A stretch of DNA of 64,000 bases from Desulfonauticus sp. (GCA_030950395.1 JAUZRP010000011.1:1-64000); one strand, 5' to 3'. Positions 51,592-62,076 are shown, counted from the first letter of the stretch. Notes: a model not told the origin generated them from the sequence alone. Numbers and translations: made by a program.

Positions 51592-53787
51592 CTAAGTTTT
51601 GTTGTTAATTTCGTGAAGAGTTTTCCAAAATTCAGGTATTTCTGGACGCAAAGATACACTATGTCTAGCCAATACTTCGGCCAATTCTGGATCTTGATCT
51701 TGTTTTAAATACAACCTTGCCAACAAATTTAGAGCCCAGGCATCATTGGGATTTTTGGTTAAAGCCATATGTAAATGTTTGTTGGCCTGCTCCAATTCGT
51801 TTTGTTTTAAATATAAATTAGCTAAAAAAGTATCTGGTTGAGATTCATTTAAAAGTATCTCTTTGGCCTTAAGATAATACTGCTCTGCCTGCTTGTATTT
51901 TCGTTGTTTTTCCCAATAATAACCAATCCAAAGCAAACCATAGCCTCTGTAACGGGGAGTTTTGCACTGTAAATAATATTTTTTAGCCAGCTGAAAATCA
52001 CCTTCTTTATCTAAAGTTCTGGCCAAGTTATACAAAGCGAAATCATTCTCAGCATCAATCTCTAGAGTTTGACTAAACATTTTTTTAGCCTTTGTAAATT
52101 CTCCTAATCTAGCATAAATTATACCAAGAGAATTTAAAGCAAAAATATTATTGGGATCCAGAGCCAAAGCACTTTGATATTCCTTAACAGCTTCGTAATA
52201 ATTATCTTCATTAAACAACCTATCCCCATTAATAGTTAAAGATATACTATCAAATACAGCCACAAAAGGTCTTTTTCTAAAGTAATGAGCATGTAACAAA
52301 GCCTTTTGAGCATTTTCATATAAATCTTGCGTTTTAAAACTATAAAAAGGCAAATATGCTAGACCAAGATAAAAATAATTCTTATAATTTTCCCAGATAA
52401 TTCTTTCAATACTTAAAAATTCGTCTTTCACTCTTAAACTTGTTTCGGGAAAAATAAATCCCAATATATTCTGAGAAAGAAGTTTTACATAAAAAGACAT
52501 AAATTTTTGCTTTACAAATTGGATTATATCTTTACAAACTGTTTTAAAAAGTTCATCGTTTTTTTGTAGTTGAACTAAAGCTAAAACGACCTTTCCTTTT
52601 TCTTGATATACTTTTTTGGCTTTTTGTAACAATTTAGACTCAGGCCAATATTTAATATCTAAGCCTTTAGTTTGATATTTACTATTTAACTTTAAACGAT
52701 CTCCTTTTGTAGGGGCAACGTATGGAGACTGAGAAAACAAAATCTTGCCCTCGCTCCAACAATGGGCAACTTTATCTACGACCACTTCTCCTTTTAATTT
52801 TGAATTCAAAGACAAACCTTCTAAAATAAAAAAACGATAGCCTTTATCTACCCCACTATTTCTGCCAATATCTATCCTAACCCTATTAAGAGGCAAAAGT
52901 TCTGTAATCCTTGCTCCACTAAGATATATTTTAGTAAAATAAAAAGGTTCTCTAAAAATACTGCTTTTTTCCAGAGCTAAAAGAGCCCTCTCTTGTAAAC
53001 CAAAAGATAAAAATTCTGGACTTTCTTTTAATTCTAACACGTTAAAATCCCTTGGAAAACAAGACATCCCTATAGAAAATTCACATTTCAATTCACTCTT
53101 AGATAAAGGATGGATAAATTTTTTATTATTTAAAGTTTGCCATACATCTTCTAAAACCTGTCTGGCTTTTTTAATAGTAACATTATGTAAAACAATTGCT
53201 ACAATTCGATGAGAATAAGAAAAAATAGGCCATGGAGAATATTTTGTAGTCAAACGAGAAATGATATCAGTAAATAATACCTTGTATAAATGAGCAGATA
53301 TATTTTCTGGTCTATCCAAACGAATTAACAAAAGATAAATGGAAGTATAAAAAGAAGAAGTATTATTTTCAATATCTTTTACTCCATCTAAAATATGACT
53401 TATTATATTTTGCATAAACAATTTTAAGTAATGCGAGTTATAGATATCTAATTCCTTATCGTATATAGAAATTTTATACAAAGAAATATTTTCTAAAATA
53501 AATTGAATAAGACATGGTATGGCTGTTTTTATTCCTTTAATAGAAGTTTTTTTGTAATCTTTTAACACTATCATGCCTAAAAAGTTATTTTTATAATTTA
53601 AAGCAATACTGATCCTATCTTGCTCCACAAAAACATCTTGTTTTTTAAAAAAATCTGGTTTTGTTAAAGGGAAAAATAGTAAAAATTCTGAAAACTTTAT
53701 AACCTTAGATAAATGTCCTTTTAATATACTTTGAAAAATCAACACGTCTTCTTTAGTAAGAGGACAAGGTTCGGGGAATATAGACAT
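51592..53787 (-). CDS. GGDEF-like/TPR protein, degenerate cyclase domain
   Basis: A 731-residue protein without TM segments. The first ~290 residues look like a GGDEF-family domain: SIYLLLIRLDRPENI, SIGMSCFPRDF and a late ALLALEKS helix. The GGDEF motif itself is replaced by SYSHR, so cyclase activity is unlikely. Next comes a beta-rich segment (IDIGRNSGVDKGYRFFI, GEVVVDKVAHCW) like FlgT-type C-terminal domains, then a second cyclase-like stretch, and from about 520 on six or more TPRs (YYEAVKEYQSALALDPNN). It is the last gene of the minus-strand operon from mnmE. Confidence 0.7.
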   Translation of the reverse strand: MSIFPEPCPLTKEDVLIFQSILKGHLSKVIKFSEFLLFFPLTKPDFFKKQDVFVEQDRISIALNYKNNFLGMIVLKDYKKTSIKGIKTAIPCLIQFILENISLYKISIYDKELDIYNSHYLKLFMQNIISHILDGVKDIENNTSSFYTSIYLLLIRLDRPENISAHLYKVLFTDIISRLTTKYSPWPIFSYSHRIVAIVLHNVTIKKARQVLEDVWQTLNNKKFIHPLSKSELKCEFSIGMSCFPRDFNVLELKESPEFLSFGLQERALLALEKSSIFREPFYFTKIYLSGARITELLPLNRVRIDIGRNSGVDKGYRFFILEGLSLNSKLKGEVVVDKVAHCWSEGKILFSQSPYVAPTKGDRLKLNSKYQTKGLDIKYWPESKLLQKAKKVYQEKGKVVLALVQLQKNDELFKTVCKDIIQFVKQKFMSFYVKLLSQNILGFIFPETSLRVKDEFLSIERIIWENYKNYFYLGLAYLPFYSFKTQDLYENAQKALLHAHYFRKRPFVAVFDSISLTINGDRLFNEDNYYEAVKEYQSALALDPNNIFALNSLGIIYARLGEFTKAKKMFSQTLEIDAENDFALYNLARTLDKEGDFQLAKKYYLQCKTPRYRGYGLLWIGYYWEKQRKYKQAEQYYLKAKEILLNESQPDTFLANLYLKQNELEQANKHLHMALTKNPNDAWALNLLARLYLKQDQDPELAEVLARHSVSLRPEIPEFWKTLHEINNKT

Positions 53788-53796
53788 ATTTTAATT

Positions 53797-54939
53797 TTAC
53801 TCCTTTAAAAAATTCAAAATATGCTGACCAACAGTTGGAGTAGCTCTCTCCTGTCCTAAAATTTCCCTAATTATTTTTAATTTTTGGATAATTTTTTGGT
53901 AATTATCTGGGTTTAGCATATCTAGAATGGCTTTTGTAAGATTTTCTGGATAAACCTCATCCTGGATAAATTCCGGAAGAATTTTCTCTCTGGCAATTAA
54001 ATTAGGCATACCTATAGCCGAAACATTCACTAAATGTTTACCAATAAAAAAACTAATAGGGTTTAGTTTATAAGTAATAATAGTAGGCAAAGATAAAAGA
54101 GCACATTCCAGAGTTACTGTGCCAGATGCTGCCAAAGCAAGTTTAGCTGAAGCCATTTGTTCGTATCTTTTCTCAGTATCAACGATCTCATAATCATGTT
54201 TTAAGGGCAAAAAAGACTTAATAAAATTTAGTTCTAGATTATGGGATTTAATCAAAGTTACCTGTAAGTTGGGATTGTTTTTTTGCAGTAAAGAAACTGT
54301 TTGTCCAAATACAGGTAACAATTTACTGACTTCTTTTTTTCTACTCCCTGGCAATAAAAGCAATTTGTTAGGTTTTCTGGGAATAGAAGAATAAACAGAA
54401 AAATCTATTAATTCTAAAAGAGGATGTCCCACATACAAAGTATTAACGCCTTGTTTTTGAAAAAATTCCTTTTCAAAAGGAAAAATAGCAAATACTTTGC
54501 GTACGTATTTTTTTAAAAACTTTACTCTACTAGGACGCCATGCCCATAACTGAGGTGCAATGTAGTAAAATACGGGGATATTTAAACCAGCAGCATATTT
54601 TGCCAGGCGAAAGTTAAAATCAGGGGCATCAAACAAAATAATTGCATCTGGTTTGTACTTAGCTAAACTAAGCTTTATATTTTTTAATAATTTTAAAATA
54701 CGAGGCAAACTGGAAAATACTTCTACCAAACCCATTACAGATAGATCTTCTGCTCTATAAAGAGCCTCTAAACCTGCCTTGCGACTATGTAGCCCACCCA
54801 TACCTATAATTTTTAGACAAGGACAATGCTTTTTTAACCAAGAAATTAAAAGTCCTGCATAAATATCTGCAGAAGGTTCGCAAACGTTTATCCACAGTGT
54901 GGGCATATATTTTTCCCAAAAAATTATTTTATTTTCCAA
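53797..54939 (-). CDS. lpxB: Lipid-A-disaccharide synthase
   Basis: A 380-residue GT19 enzyme joining UDP-diacylglucosamine and lipid X. Motifs are LFDAPDFNFRLAK, YYIAPQLWAW, FPFEKEFF, VGHPLLE, LLPGSRKKEV and ASGTVTLECAL. The N-terminal signature, usually GExSGD, reads CEPSAD here. The ATG at 54939 overlaps mnmE by 11 bases; the ATG at 54906 (MPTLWINVC) better matches the family N-terminus, but both lack strong ribosome sites. Confidence 0.92.
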   Translation of the reverse strand: MENKIIFWEKYMPTLWINVCEPSADIYAGLLISWLKKHCPCLKIIGMGGLHSRKAGLEALYRAEDLSVMGLVEVFSSLPRILKLLKNIKLSLAKYKPDAIILFDAPDFNFRLAKYAAGLNIPVFYYIAPQLWAWRPSRVKFLKKYVRKVFAIFPFEKEFFQKQGVNTLYVGHPLLELIDFSVYSSIPRKPNKLLLLPGSRKKEVSKLLPVFGQTVSLLQKNNPNLQVTLIKSHNLELNFIKSFLPLKHDYEIVDTEKRYEQMASAKLALAASGTVTLECALLSLPTIITYKLNPISFFIGKHLVNVSAIGMPNLIAREKILPEFIQDEVYPENLTKAILDMLNPDNYQKIIQKLKIIREILGQERATPTVGQHILNFLKE

Positions 54940-56296
54940 TACAAAAATTTTGAAATATATTATTTAAAACTTCATCAGTGGTAATTTCCCCTGTAATTTC
55001 CTGTAAATAACGACAGGCTAAATCCAAGTGCACGGCTAACAGATCATAGGGTAAATCCCCTAAATGGGTCAATAAATTTTCCAATTCTTGGTATGCCTTT
55101 TGAAGACAATTTTTTTGTCTTAAATTAGGTACTAAATCAGAAGTAGCTTCCAAACTATCACCGCTTAAGTGTCCCACAATAGCATCTATTACATCAGAAA
55201 TACCTTCTCCTGTTGCAGAAGATATTTTAAAAACAGGTAAGTTTAATGTTTTTACCCAGGAAGGCTCTTTTGAGCTCAAATCAACTTTAGTTAAAAGCAA
55301 AAAAACATCTCTGAAGGATTTTAATTCTAAAATTTTTTGTTCGTAAGAGGTAAATTTTTCTCTTATATCGACTAACAACAAACAAAGATCAGATTTTTGA
55401 ATAAGCTCCAATCCCCTTTGAAGGCCTATTTGCTCTATTTCATCCTGAGTTTCTCTAAGACCTGCTGTATCTATCAATTTTATTGGAAGACCTTTAAAAT
55501 TTACGTATTCTTCCAGATAATCTCTGGTAGTACCTGGAATAGACGTAACAATCGCCCTTTCCCTACCCAATAAAGCATTGAGTAAACTTGACTTGCCAGC
55601 ATTGACTCTGCCTGTTAGAACCACAAGGGCCCCATCCTGATATAAGTGTTTTTGTCTGTAACTTTCAATAAGGCTGTTAATTTCCTGCAAAACCTTTTGG
55701 ACTTTTTCCTGGACCAGATGAGGCGGGGCACATTCCAAATCTTCTTCTGGAAAGTCAACAGCTACACAAAAATCCTGTTTTAATTCTTCTAAAATTGTTC
55801 TAAGGGAAGCAATTTTTTGTTGTAAAAGACCTTGTAATTTTTTCTGGGCCAGAGGAATAGCTGCTTGAGTAGGAGCATTAATGAGTTCCATTACTGCTTC
55901 GGCTTGGGTTAAATCTATCTTGTGGTTTAAAAAAGCCCTATAGGTAAACTCTCCAGGATTAGCCAGCCGTGCTCCAGCTTTTAAAACCTCTTCTAAAACA
56001 CTCTGCAATACAGCAGGCCCTCCATGGCAATTAATCTCTACCACGTCTTCACCAGTATAAGAACCTGGGGCAGGCATGTAGGCCAACAAAATTTCGTCTA
56101 ACACCTCACCTTTAAGGCTAACAAAATATCCGTGATGCAGCCTATAAGGTTTGATACAGGTGAAATCTTTTTTCGCTGAAGAAAAAAACTTTTGGCCTAT
56201 AACTAAACTTTTGGCCCCACTTAAACGAATAATACCCACCCCTCCCTTTCCAAGCGGGGTAACTATAGCTGCAATAGTATCTGTTGATTGCTGCAT
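54929..56296 (-). CDS. mnmE: tRNA modification GTPase MnmE
   Basis: A 455-residue GTPase that, with MnmG, builds cmnm5U34 in tRNAs. It has the folate-binding N-terminus IAAIVTPLGKGGVGIIRLSG, the G1 loop GRVNAGKSSLLN, TTRD, DTAGLRET and TKVD, and the C-terminal FCIGK with the catalytic Cys. It lies near, but on the opposite strand from, the rpmH-jag cluster. Confidence 0.96.
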   Translation of the reverse strand: MQQSTDTIAAIVTPLGKGGVGIIRLSGAKSLVIGQKFFSSAKKDFTCIKPYRLHHGYFVSLKGEVLDEILLAYMPAPGSYTGEDVVEINCHGGPAVLQSVLEEVLKAGARLANPGEFTYRAFLNHKIDLTQAEAVMELINAPTQAAIPLAQKKLQGLLQQKIASLRTILEELKQDFCVAVDFPEEDLECAPPHLVQEKVQKVLQEINSLIESYRQKHLYQDGALVVLTGRVNAGKSSLLNALLGRERAIVTSIPGTTRDYLEEYVNFKGLPIKLIDTAGLRETQDEIEQIGLQRGLELIQKSDLCLLLVDIREKFTSYEQKILELKSFRDVFLLLTKVDLSSKEPSWVKTLNLPVFKISSATGEGISDVIDAIVGHLSGDSLEATSDLVPNLRQKNCLQKAYQELENLLTHLGDLPYDLLAVHLDLACRYLQEITGEITTDEVLNNIFQNFCIGK

Positions 56297-56335
56297 TCTA
56301 ATTGAGTCTATCTATGCACCTTTTTTATCTTCTAA

Positions 56336-56800
56336 TCAAAGCAAACCAAAACTTTTTAACACATTGGCCACCTGACGATCGCTTTTAGCCAACTCCCTTA
56401 AAGCCAGAATTAAGTTTCTTAACTTCCCTTCTCTTTCTATTTCTCTTATGGCTTCTTCTTTGGCCTTAGATATAATAGTCCTTCTGTCCCAATAGGCAAA
56501 ACCTATAACTCCCAAAGTCAAAGTGGTAAATATAGTCGTTAGAATCCATAAGAAATTCATCATTTGCTCAAAACGCTTATCCACCTGCTCAAAACGCTTA
56601 TCCACCTGCTCAAAACGACTATTCATATCTTTTCTTAAATCTTCTAATCGCTTATCGGTCTGCTCCATAAATACCTGCAGAGTGGTTTCTAGTTTGATCA
56701 AACGCTCTCTATCTGCCTGAGTAAAACCTGTGGGAGCAGCCCTGACCTGAAAGGCAAACAGCAAATACGCAAGCAGAATAAATAAAATCTTTTTTTTCAT
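56336..56800 (-). CDS. Secreted or membrane coiled-coil protein with short repeats
   Basis: A 154-residue protein: signal peptide (1-21, cleaved near VRAA), a coiled coil with tandem FEQVDKR heptads encoded by three near-identical 21-bp units (56562-56620), one TM helix (about 84-106) and a basic C-terminal helix (AKEEAIREIEREGKLRN). It is a small membrane coiled-coil protein of a widespread but functionless type. It sits between leuB and mnmE. Confidence 0.65.
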   Translation of the reverse strand: MKKKILFILLAYLLFAFQVRAAPTGFTQADRERLIKLETTLQVFMEQTDKRLEDLRKDMNSRFEQVDKRFEQVDKRFEQMMNFLWILTTIFTTLTLGVIGFAYWDRRTIISKAKEEAIREIEREGKLRNLILALRELAKSDRQVANVLKSFGLL

Positions 56801-56840
56801 AATTTTCTCCTGCCCCTTATTTTACCTTACCTTACTGCCC

Positions 56841-57914
56841 TCACACTTGCATGGCAATAAAATCTCCCATCTGAGAACAGGTCAATTTTTTTTGCCCCTG
56901 GGTAAAAATGTCTGCTGTTCTATAGCCTGCATCTAAAGTCTTTTGGACTGCTGTTTCAATAGCTTTAGCTTCTTCCTGGAGATGAAAAGAATGTTCCAAC
57001 ATCATGGCTACAGACAAAATAGTAGCTATAGGATTAGCTATGTCCTGTCCTGCAATGTCTGGAGCAGAGCCGTGAATTGGTTCGTAGAGTCCAAGATCCC
57101 CTTGCCCCATAGAAGCAGAAGGTAAGGTGCCAAGAGTTCCACTTATTACCCCTGCTTCGTCAGACAAAATATCTCCAAATAAATTACCCGTAACAATAAC
57201 GTCAAATGTATAAGGTCGAGCCACGAGCTGCATGGCTGCATTATCTACGTATAAGTGCTCTAGCTCAACTTCTGGATAGTCTCTAGCCACTTCTTGCACC
57301 ACTTCATTCCACAGTTGCGAGACTTCCAAAACATTGGACTTATCCACTGAAGTGACTTTTTTTCTCCTGGTTAAAGCAATTTTAAAAGCCAAATGGGCTA
57401 TACGTCTAACTTCTGACTCAGTGTAACGCATGGTATTAAAGCCCACCTTTTCCCCATTTTCTTCTTTGATGCCTTTGGGCTCACCAAAATAAATACCACT
57501 GGTCAGTTCTCTGACCACGATAAGGTCAATACCCCTGGCAACAATATCTTCTCTAAGTACGCTGGCCTTCTGCAAAGCAGGGAATAATTTCACCGGACGC
57601 AAATTAGCAAACAAATCCAACGACTTTCTAATACCTAACAAACCACTTTCTGGCCGCAAGTGACGGGGCAAATTATCCCACTTAGGGCCACCTACTGCTC
57701 CCAACAATACGGCTTGACTATCTTTACACTTTAATATGGTCTCCTCTGGCAGTGGCTCTCCTGCTTTATCAATAGCCTCCCCGCCAATCAATGCAGTTTC
57801 TAAGACAAGAGAATGGCCATATTTCTGAGCCACGGCCTTTAAAACCTTTACTCCTTCTCGTACCACTTCTGGGCCTATACCATCTCCAGGCAACAAACAT
57901 ATTTTTAATTGCAT
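56841..57914 (-). CDS. leuB: 3-isopropylmalate dehydrogenase
   Basis: A 357-residue NAD-dependent oxidative decarboxylase for leucine synthesis. Motifs are [12 protein letters not shown], the Arg-rich [14 protein letters not shown], the Lys-Asp pair in [36 protein letters not shown] and the NAD loop [14 protein letters not shown]. The ATG at 57914 lies one base after the leuD stop, with GGGGGCTT before it; a longer frame upstream is not needed. Confidence 0.96.
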   Translation of the reverse strand: MQLKICLLPGDGIGPEVVREGVKVLKAVAQKYGHSLVLETALIGGEAIDKAGEPLPEETILKCKDSQAVLLGAVGGPKWDNLPRHLRPESGLLGIRKSLDLFANLRPVKLFPALQKASVLREDIVARGIDLIVVRELTSGIYFGEPKGIKEENGEKVGFNTMRYTESEVRRIAHLAFKIALTRRKKVTSVDKSNVLEVSQLWNEVVQEVARDYPEVELEHLYVDNAAMQLVARPYTFDVIVTGNLFGDILSDEAGVISGTLGTLPSASMGQGDLGLYEPIHGSAPDIAGQDIANPIATILSVAMMLEHSFHLQEEAKAIETAVQKTLDAGYRTADIFTQGQKKLTCSQMGDFIAMQV

Positions 57915-57915
57915 T

Positions 57916-58413
57916 TTAAGCCCCCTGTAATCTTTGTTTGGCAAAAGGAATAAGTCCTCCTGCTTGCAGTATTTTTTGGATAAATTCAGAAATAGGATTT
58001 AATTCAAACTCCACGTTTTGAGTAACATTTTTTAACATATTCTGGGTAGTATCAATTTCCAATAAATCACCTTCTGCAATCTCCCCTACCCGATCCCCTA
58101 ACTCTAGCAACAACAGGCCCATATTAAAACCATTTCTATAAAAAATTCTGGCAAAACTATGGGCCACAACGACTTTAATACCTGCCCCTAAAATAGCTAA
58201 TGGAGCATGCTCCCTGGAAGATCCGCAACCAAAATTTTTACCAGCCACTAAAATAGTATCAGGCTGAATCTTTTGCCTAAAATTTTCTTCCAAACCAGAC
58301 AGACAATGTTTACCCAACTCTTCCATATCTGTGGTTACTAAAAACCTTGCTGGAATAATTGCATCTGTATCTATATGATCCCCAACTTTTAATGCCTTTC
58401 CTTTGTAAAACAT
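57916..58413 (-). CDS. leuD: 3-isopropylmalate dehydratase small subunit
   Basis: A 165-residue swivelling subunit, [31 protein letters not shown] and [12 protein letters not shown]. This is the short form paired with the 418-residue leuC type (archaeal/deltaproteobacterial branch). It completes the isomerase that interconverts 2- and 3-isopropylmalate. Confidence 0.95.
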   Translation of the reverse strand: MFYKGKALKVGDHIDTDAIIPARFLVTTDMEELGKHCLSGLEENFRQKIQPDTILVAGKNFGCGSSREHAPLAILGAGIKVVVAHSFARIFYRNGFNMGLLLLELGDRVGEIAEGDLLEIDTTQNMLKNVTQNVEFELNPISEFIQKILQAGGLIPFAKQRLQGA

Positions 58414-58480
58414 AGAACCTTCTCCTAATTATTGTTTAATTCTTAACAAATAAACAATTAAACGTAACTTTACCCCTTTC

Positions 58481-59737
58481 TTACACATCTTTAGGATTGG
58501 TGATATAACCTGTAAGGGCTGAAGCAGCAGCTACATATGCACTGCTCAAATAAACTTCACTGTCCAGACTTCCCATTCTGCCCTTAAAATTACGATTGGT
58601 AGTAGCCACGCACTTTTCGCCAGCAGCCAAAATCCCCATATGTCCTCCCAAACAAGGACCACAAGTAGGCGGGCCTATTACTGCTCCAGCTTCCATAAAA
58701 ATCTCTAACAATCCTTCTTTAAGAGCCTGTTTATAAATATTGGGCGTGGCTGGCAAAATAATCAAACGCACTCCCTTAGCCACTTTATTACCTTTGAGCA
58801 ATTCTGCGGCCTGTCTCAAATCAGAAATTCGACCATTGGTACAAGAACCTATGACCACTTGATCTATTTTTATGCCTTTAACTTCATCTACAGGACAAAC
58901 GTTTTCAGGCAAGTGAGGACAACTCACCACAGGCTCTAATTTGGTGGCATCAAAAGTAATTTCACGCTCATAGTTAGCATCTTTTTCTAAAACCAATTCC
59001 CTATCTTGCCTGCCACAAGCAGAAGTATAAGCCAACGTCTTAGCATCTGCAGGGAACAACCCTGCTTTGGCTCCTGCTTCTATAGCCATGTTGGCAATGG
59101 TCATTCTGCCTTCCACATCTAAGTCAGAGATAACCTCTCCTGTAAATTCTAAAGCTTTATACAGGGCTCCATCCACTCCAATATGACCAATGACTGTCAA
59201 AATAATGTCCTTGGCAGTGACAAATTTATTTAATCTGCCTTTAATCTCTACTAAAATGCTGCCAGGCACTTTAAACCAGGTTTCTCCAAAGGCCATAGCA
59301 TAAGCAATGTCAGTGGACCCAAGACCTGTGGCAAAAGCTCCTAACCCACCATAAGTGCAGGTATGACTATCTGCACCTATCACCACGTCCCAGGGTCCAA
59401 CCAGTCCTAACTCTGGCAAAAGGGCATGTTCTACTCCCACGTCTCCACCTTCGTAATAATGCACAATACCTTGCTCCTGAGCAAATTCCCTGACTTTTTT
59501 TACCTGCTCAGCAGATTTAATGTCCTTATTTGGGGTAAAGTGATCACAAACCAAGATCACCTTTTCCACATCAAACACTCGTTTTGCTCCCATTTTAAAA
59601 AAAGATTCTATAGACAAAGGAGCAGTAATGTCATTGGCTAAGACTTTATCCACTTTTACCTGCACGATTTGACCAGGCCCTGTGATTTCCTCACTAGTAT
59701 GGATTTGTAAAATTTTTTCACTAAGAGTTTTGGCCAT
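58481..59737 (-). CDS. leuC: 3-isopropylmalate dehydratase large subunit
   Basis: A 418-residue aconitase-type subunit. It shows CDHFTPNKD, GADSHTCTYG, the cluster cysteines in VIGSCTNGR and GPPTCGPCLGGH, and NRNFKGRMG. The [4Fe-4S] ligands are all present. It overlaps the leuA end by 17 bases and has a 67-bp gap before leuD. Confidence 0.96.
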   Translation of the reverse strand: MAKTLSEKILQIHTSEEITGPGQIVQVKVDKVLANDITAPLSIESFFKMGAKRVFDVEKVILVCDHFTPNKDIKSAEQVKKVREFAQEQGIVHYYEGGDVGVEHALLPELGLVGPWDVVIGADSHTCTYGGLGAFATGLGSTDIAYAMAFGETWFKVPGSILVEIKGRLNKFVTAKDIILTVIGHIGVDGALYKALEFTGEVISDLDVEGRMTIANMAIEAGAKAGLFPADAKTLAYTSACGRQDRELVLEKDANYEREITFDATKLEPVVSCPHLPENVCPVDEVKGIKIDQVVIGSCTNGRISDLRQAAELLKGNKVAKGVRLIILPATPNIYKQALKEGLLEIFMEAGAVIGPPTCGPCLGGHMGILAAGEKCVATTNRNFKGRMGSLDSEVYLSSAYVAAASALTGYITNPKDV

Positions 59738-61253
59738 TAGTTTGTTCCTCCTCTTTTTTTACCAACCTATTTAAAGCATTTATATAAGCTTTGGCACTGG
59801 CTACGATAATGTCTGGATCAGAAGCTCTGCCCACGGCTGTAAGGTTATTTTCCTCCACACGCACAGTTACCTCTCCTTGGGCATCAGTGCCTCCTGTAAT
59901 AGCGTTTACAGAATAACGCAAAAGCTTTGGTTTTCTATCCACTATTCGGCTAATGGTATTAAATATTGCATCAATGGGACCAACTCCAAAGTCAGCTAAT
60001 TTTTTCTCCTCCCCATTGACTTGCATTTTTAAAACAGCCGTAGGGATGGCCATGTTTCCAGAAATAGCACTCAAATACTTTAATTCAAATTTATCTGGCA
60101 AACGATAAACCTCTTCCAGAACAATGGCCTCCACATCTTCATCGTAAATCTTTTTCTTTTTATCTGCCAAATTTTTAACTGCTAAAAAAACTTTATTTAA
60201 TTCTTCTTCTCCCAAATTATAGCCCAATTCCTGCAATTTCTGTTTTATAGCGTGCCTGCCGGAATGTTTTCCCAAAACAATATCTGAGCTAGTTTTGCCC
60301 ACACTTTGGGGAGTCATAATTTCGTAGGTCAACCTATTTTTTAACACTCCATCCTGATGGATGCCAGATTCGTGCGCAAAAGCATTGGCCCCTACAATAG
60401 CCTTATAAGGAGGTATGGGTTGACCAATAATTAAAGAAAGCAACCTGCAGGTAGGATAGATTTGCTCTGTTTGAACATTGGTAACAAAATTATAATACTC
60501 CTTACGCACAGTTAAATTCATAATGACTTCTTCTAAAGCTGCATTTCCAGCCCTTTCTCCAATACCACTCACCGTAACCTCTGCCTGCTTTGCCCCAGCC
60601 TTAAGAGCGGCTAAAGTATTGGCCACTGCCAGACCAAGATCATTGTGACAATGCACACTAAAAATAACTTTTTCTGCCCCTCGCACGTGTTTTCGCAAAT
60701 AAGTAATTAACTCAAAAAACTCACCTGGTTGCGTATAGCCCACCGTATCGGGAACATTTAAAACTTTGGCCCCACTTTCAACAGCTACGCTAAAAACTTC
60801 CACTAAATAATCCCAATCAGACCGTGAGGCATCCTCGGCAGAAAATTCTACGTTTGGACACAATTTAGCAGCCAAACGCACGGCTTCTCGGGTAATGTCT
60901 AAAACCTCTTGTCTGGATTTTTTTAATTTATATTTTAAATGCACATCCGAGGTAGCAATAAACGTATGAATACGTGGCTCTGGACTATGCTTTACAGCTT
61001 CGTAAGCCAAGACAATATCTTTTTCCACTGCCCGACAAAGACCTGCCACCTGAACCTGTTGAACTGATCTGGCAATCTCCTGGACAGCTTTAAAATCACC
61101 TTCACTAGCAGCAGGAAAACCAGCTTCTATAATATCCACACCCAATCTTTCCAATTGCCTGGCCATTCTCTTTTTTTCCTGTAAATTCATGGTAGCTCCA
61201 GGAGATTGTTCTCCATCTCTTAAGGTAGTATCAAAAATGTATATTCTCTCCAT
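59721..61253 (-). CDS. leuA: 2-isopropylmalate synthase
   Basis: A 510-residue enzyme condensing acetyl-CoA with 2-oxoisovalerate, first step of leucine synthesis. It has the barrel DTTLRDGEQSPGATM, SVHCHNDLGLAVANTLAA, and a full C-terminal leucine-feedback domain (VTVRVEENNLTAVG, DIIVASAKAYINALNRL). Its leader is 67 bp long with no leucine-codon peptide or T-box that I can see. Confidence 0.96.
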   Translation of the reverse strand: MERIYIFDTTLRDGEQSPGATMNLQEKKRMARQLERLGVDIIEAGFPAASEGDFKAVQEIARSVQQVQVAGLCRAVEKDIVLAYEAVKHSPEPRIHTFIATSDVHLKYKLKKSRQEVLDITREAVRLAAKLCPNVEFSAEDASRSDWDYLVEVFSVAVESGAKVLNVPDTVGYTQPGEFFELITYLRKHVRGAEKVIFSVHCHNDLGLAVANTLAALKAGAKQAEVTVSGIGERAGNAALEEVIMNLTVRKEYYNFVTNVQTEQIYPTCRLLSLIIGQPIPPYKAIVGANAFAHESGIHQDGVLKNRLTYEIMTPQSVGKTSSDIVLGKHSGRHAIKQKLQELGYNLGEEELNKVFLAVKNLADKKKKIYDEDVEAIVLEEVYRLPDKFELKYLSAISGNMAIPTAVLKMQVNGEEKKLADFGVGPIDAIFNTISRIVDRKPKLLRYSVNAITGGTDAQGEVTVRVEENNLTAVGRASDPDIIVASAKAYINALNRLVKKEEEQTNGQNS

Positions 61254-61320
61254 TAGGTATACCTCCTTTTTAAAGGCTTTCGATGTTATTAAATGTTAAT
61301 TATGAGGGGGGGATGTAATT

Positions 61321-62076
61321 TTACGAGAGCTCCTTACGGAACTCCCGTAGGTTAGACTTTCTTAGAGGGAGATAAAGAAATGTATAAAAATAACCAGAAA
61401 AAAAATAAATAAGAAAAAATATAAAGCCCAAAAATTTGGGTTCTGAGACAAGAAGAGTAAACAAAAAGATAACTACTACAGTGCTAGAAAAAGGATGAAC
61501 TCTGGCCATTTCTACGTCTTTAAAAGATGCGTACTTTATGCGGCTGACCATAGTAAGAGCTAAAACAAAAGTCAAGATCAAAACAAGTTTTGCAAGCCAT
61601 ACAGAATTTACTATGTGAATATAATTGGCAAACAAAACAAACGTAGCTATGGTGCAGGCTGCTGCAGGTATGGGTAAACCAACAAAAAATTTTTTAGAGC
61701 TGGTTTTAGCCTTGACATTAAAACGAGCCAAACGCAACGCCCCACAAGCCAAAAACAAAAAACTGGTCCCAATCCCTATACGGCCAAAACAATGAGTCTG
61801 CCATAAATAAACCAAGACAGCAGGCCCCACTCCAAAAGCTATTAAGTCAGCCAAAGAATCGTATTGTACCCCAAATTCTGAACTCGATCTGGTAAGCCTG
61901 GCAACCTTTCCATCCATTCCATCAAAAAGACAACTTACTAAAATAGCTAAAGCTGCCTTTTCAAAACTACCTTCTATGGAAAACAATATACCCAAAAAAC
62001 CAGAAAACAAACTGGCCGTTGTTAATAAGTTGGGCAGGACGTACAAAGATTTATATTTAGGAGTAACCTTATTCAT
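61321..62076 (-). CDS. pssA: CDP-diacylglycerol-serine O-phosphatidyltransferase
   Basis: A 251-residue membrane enzyme with the CDP-alcohol phosphotransferase motif running from DGMDGKVARL to GVQYDSLADL, and seven or so TM helices. It makes phosphatidylserine, which Psd then decarboxylates. It overlaps psd by 8 bases. Confidence 0.95.
   Translation of the reverse strand: MNKVTPKYKSLYVLPNLLTTASLFSGFLGILFSIEGSFEKAALAILVSCLFDGMDGKVARLTRSSSEFGVQYDSLADLIAFGVGPAVLVYLWQTHCFGRIGIGTSFLFLACGALRLARFNVKAKTSSKKFFVGLPIPAAACTIATFVLFANYIHIVNSVWLAKLVLILTFVLALTMVSRIKYASFKDVEMARVHPFSSTVVVIFLFTLLVSEPKFLGFIFFLIYFFSGYFYTFLYLPLRKSNLREFRKELS

Noticed and set aside
51426..51608. 60-codon plus-strand open frame with a hydrophobic end
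   Set aside because: It has no convincing start signal, overlaps the end of the TPR gene and does not resemble a known family. I cannot exclude a small membrane protein.
61254..61320. Leucine leader peptide or T-box before leuA
   Set aside because: The 67-bp gap to pssA has no run of leucine codons and no T-box sequence.
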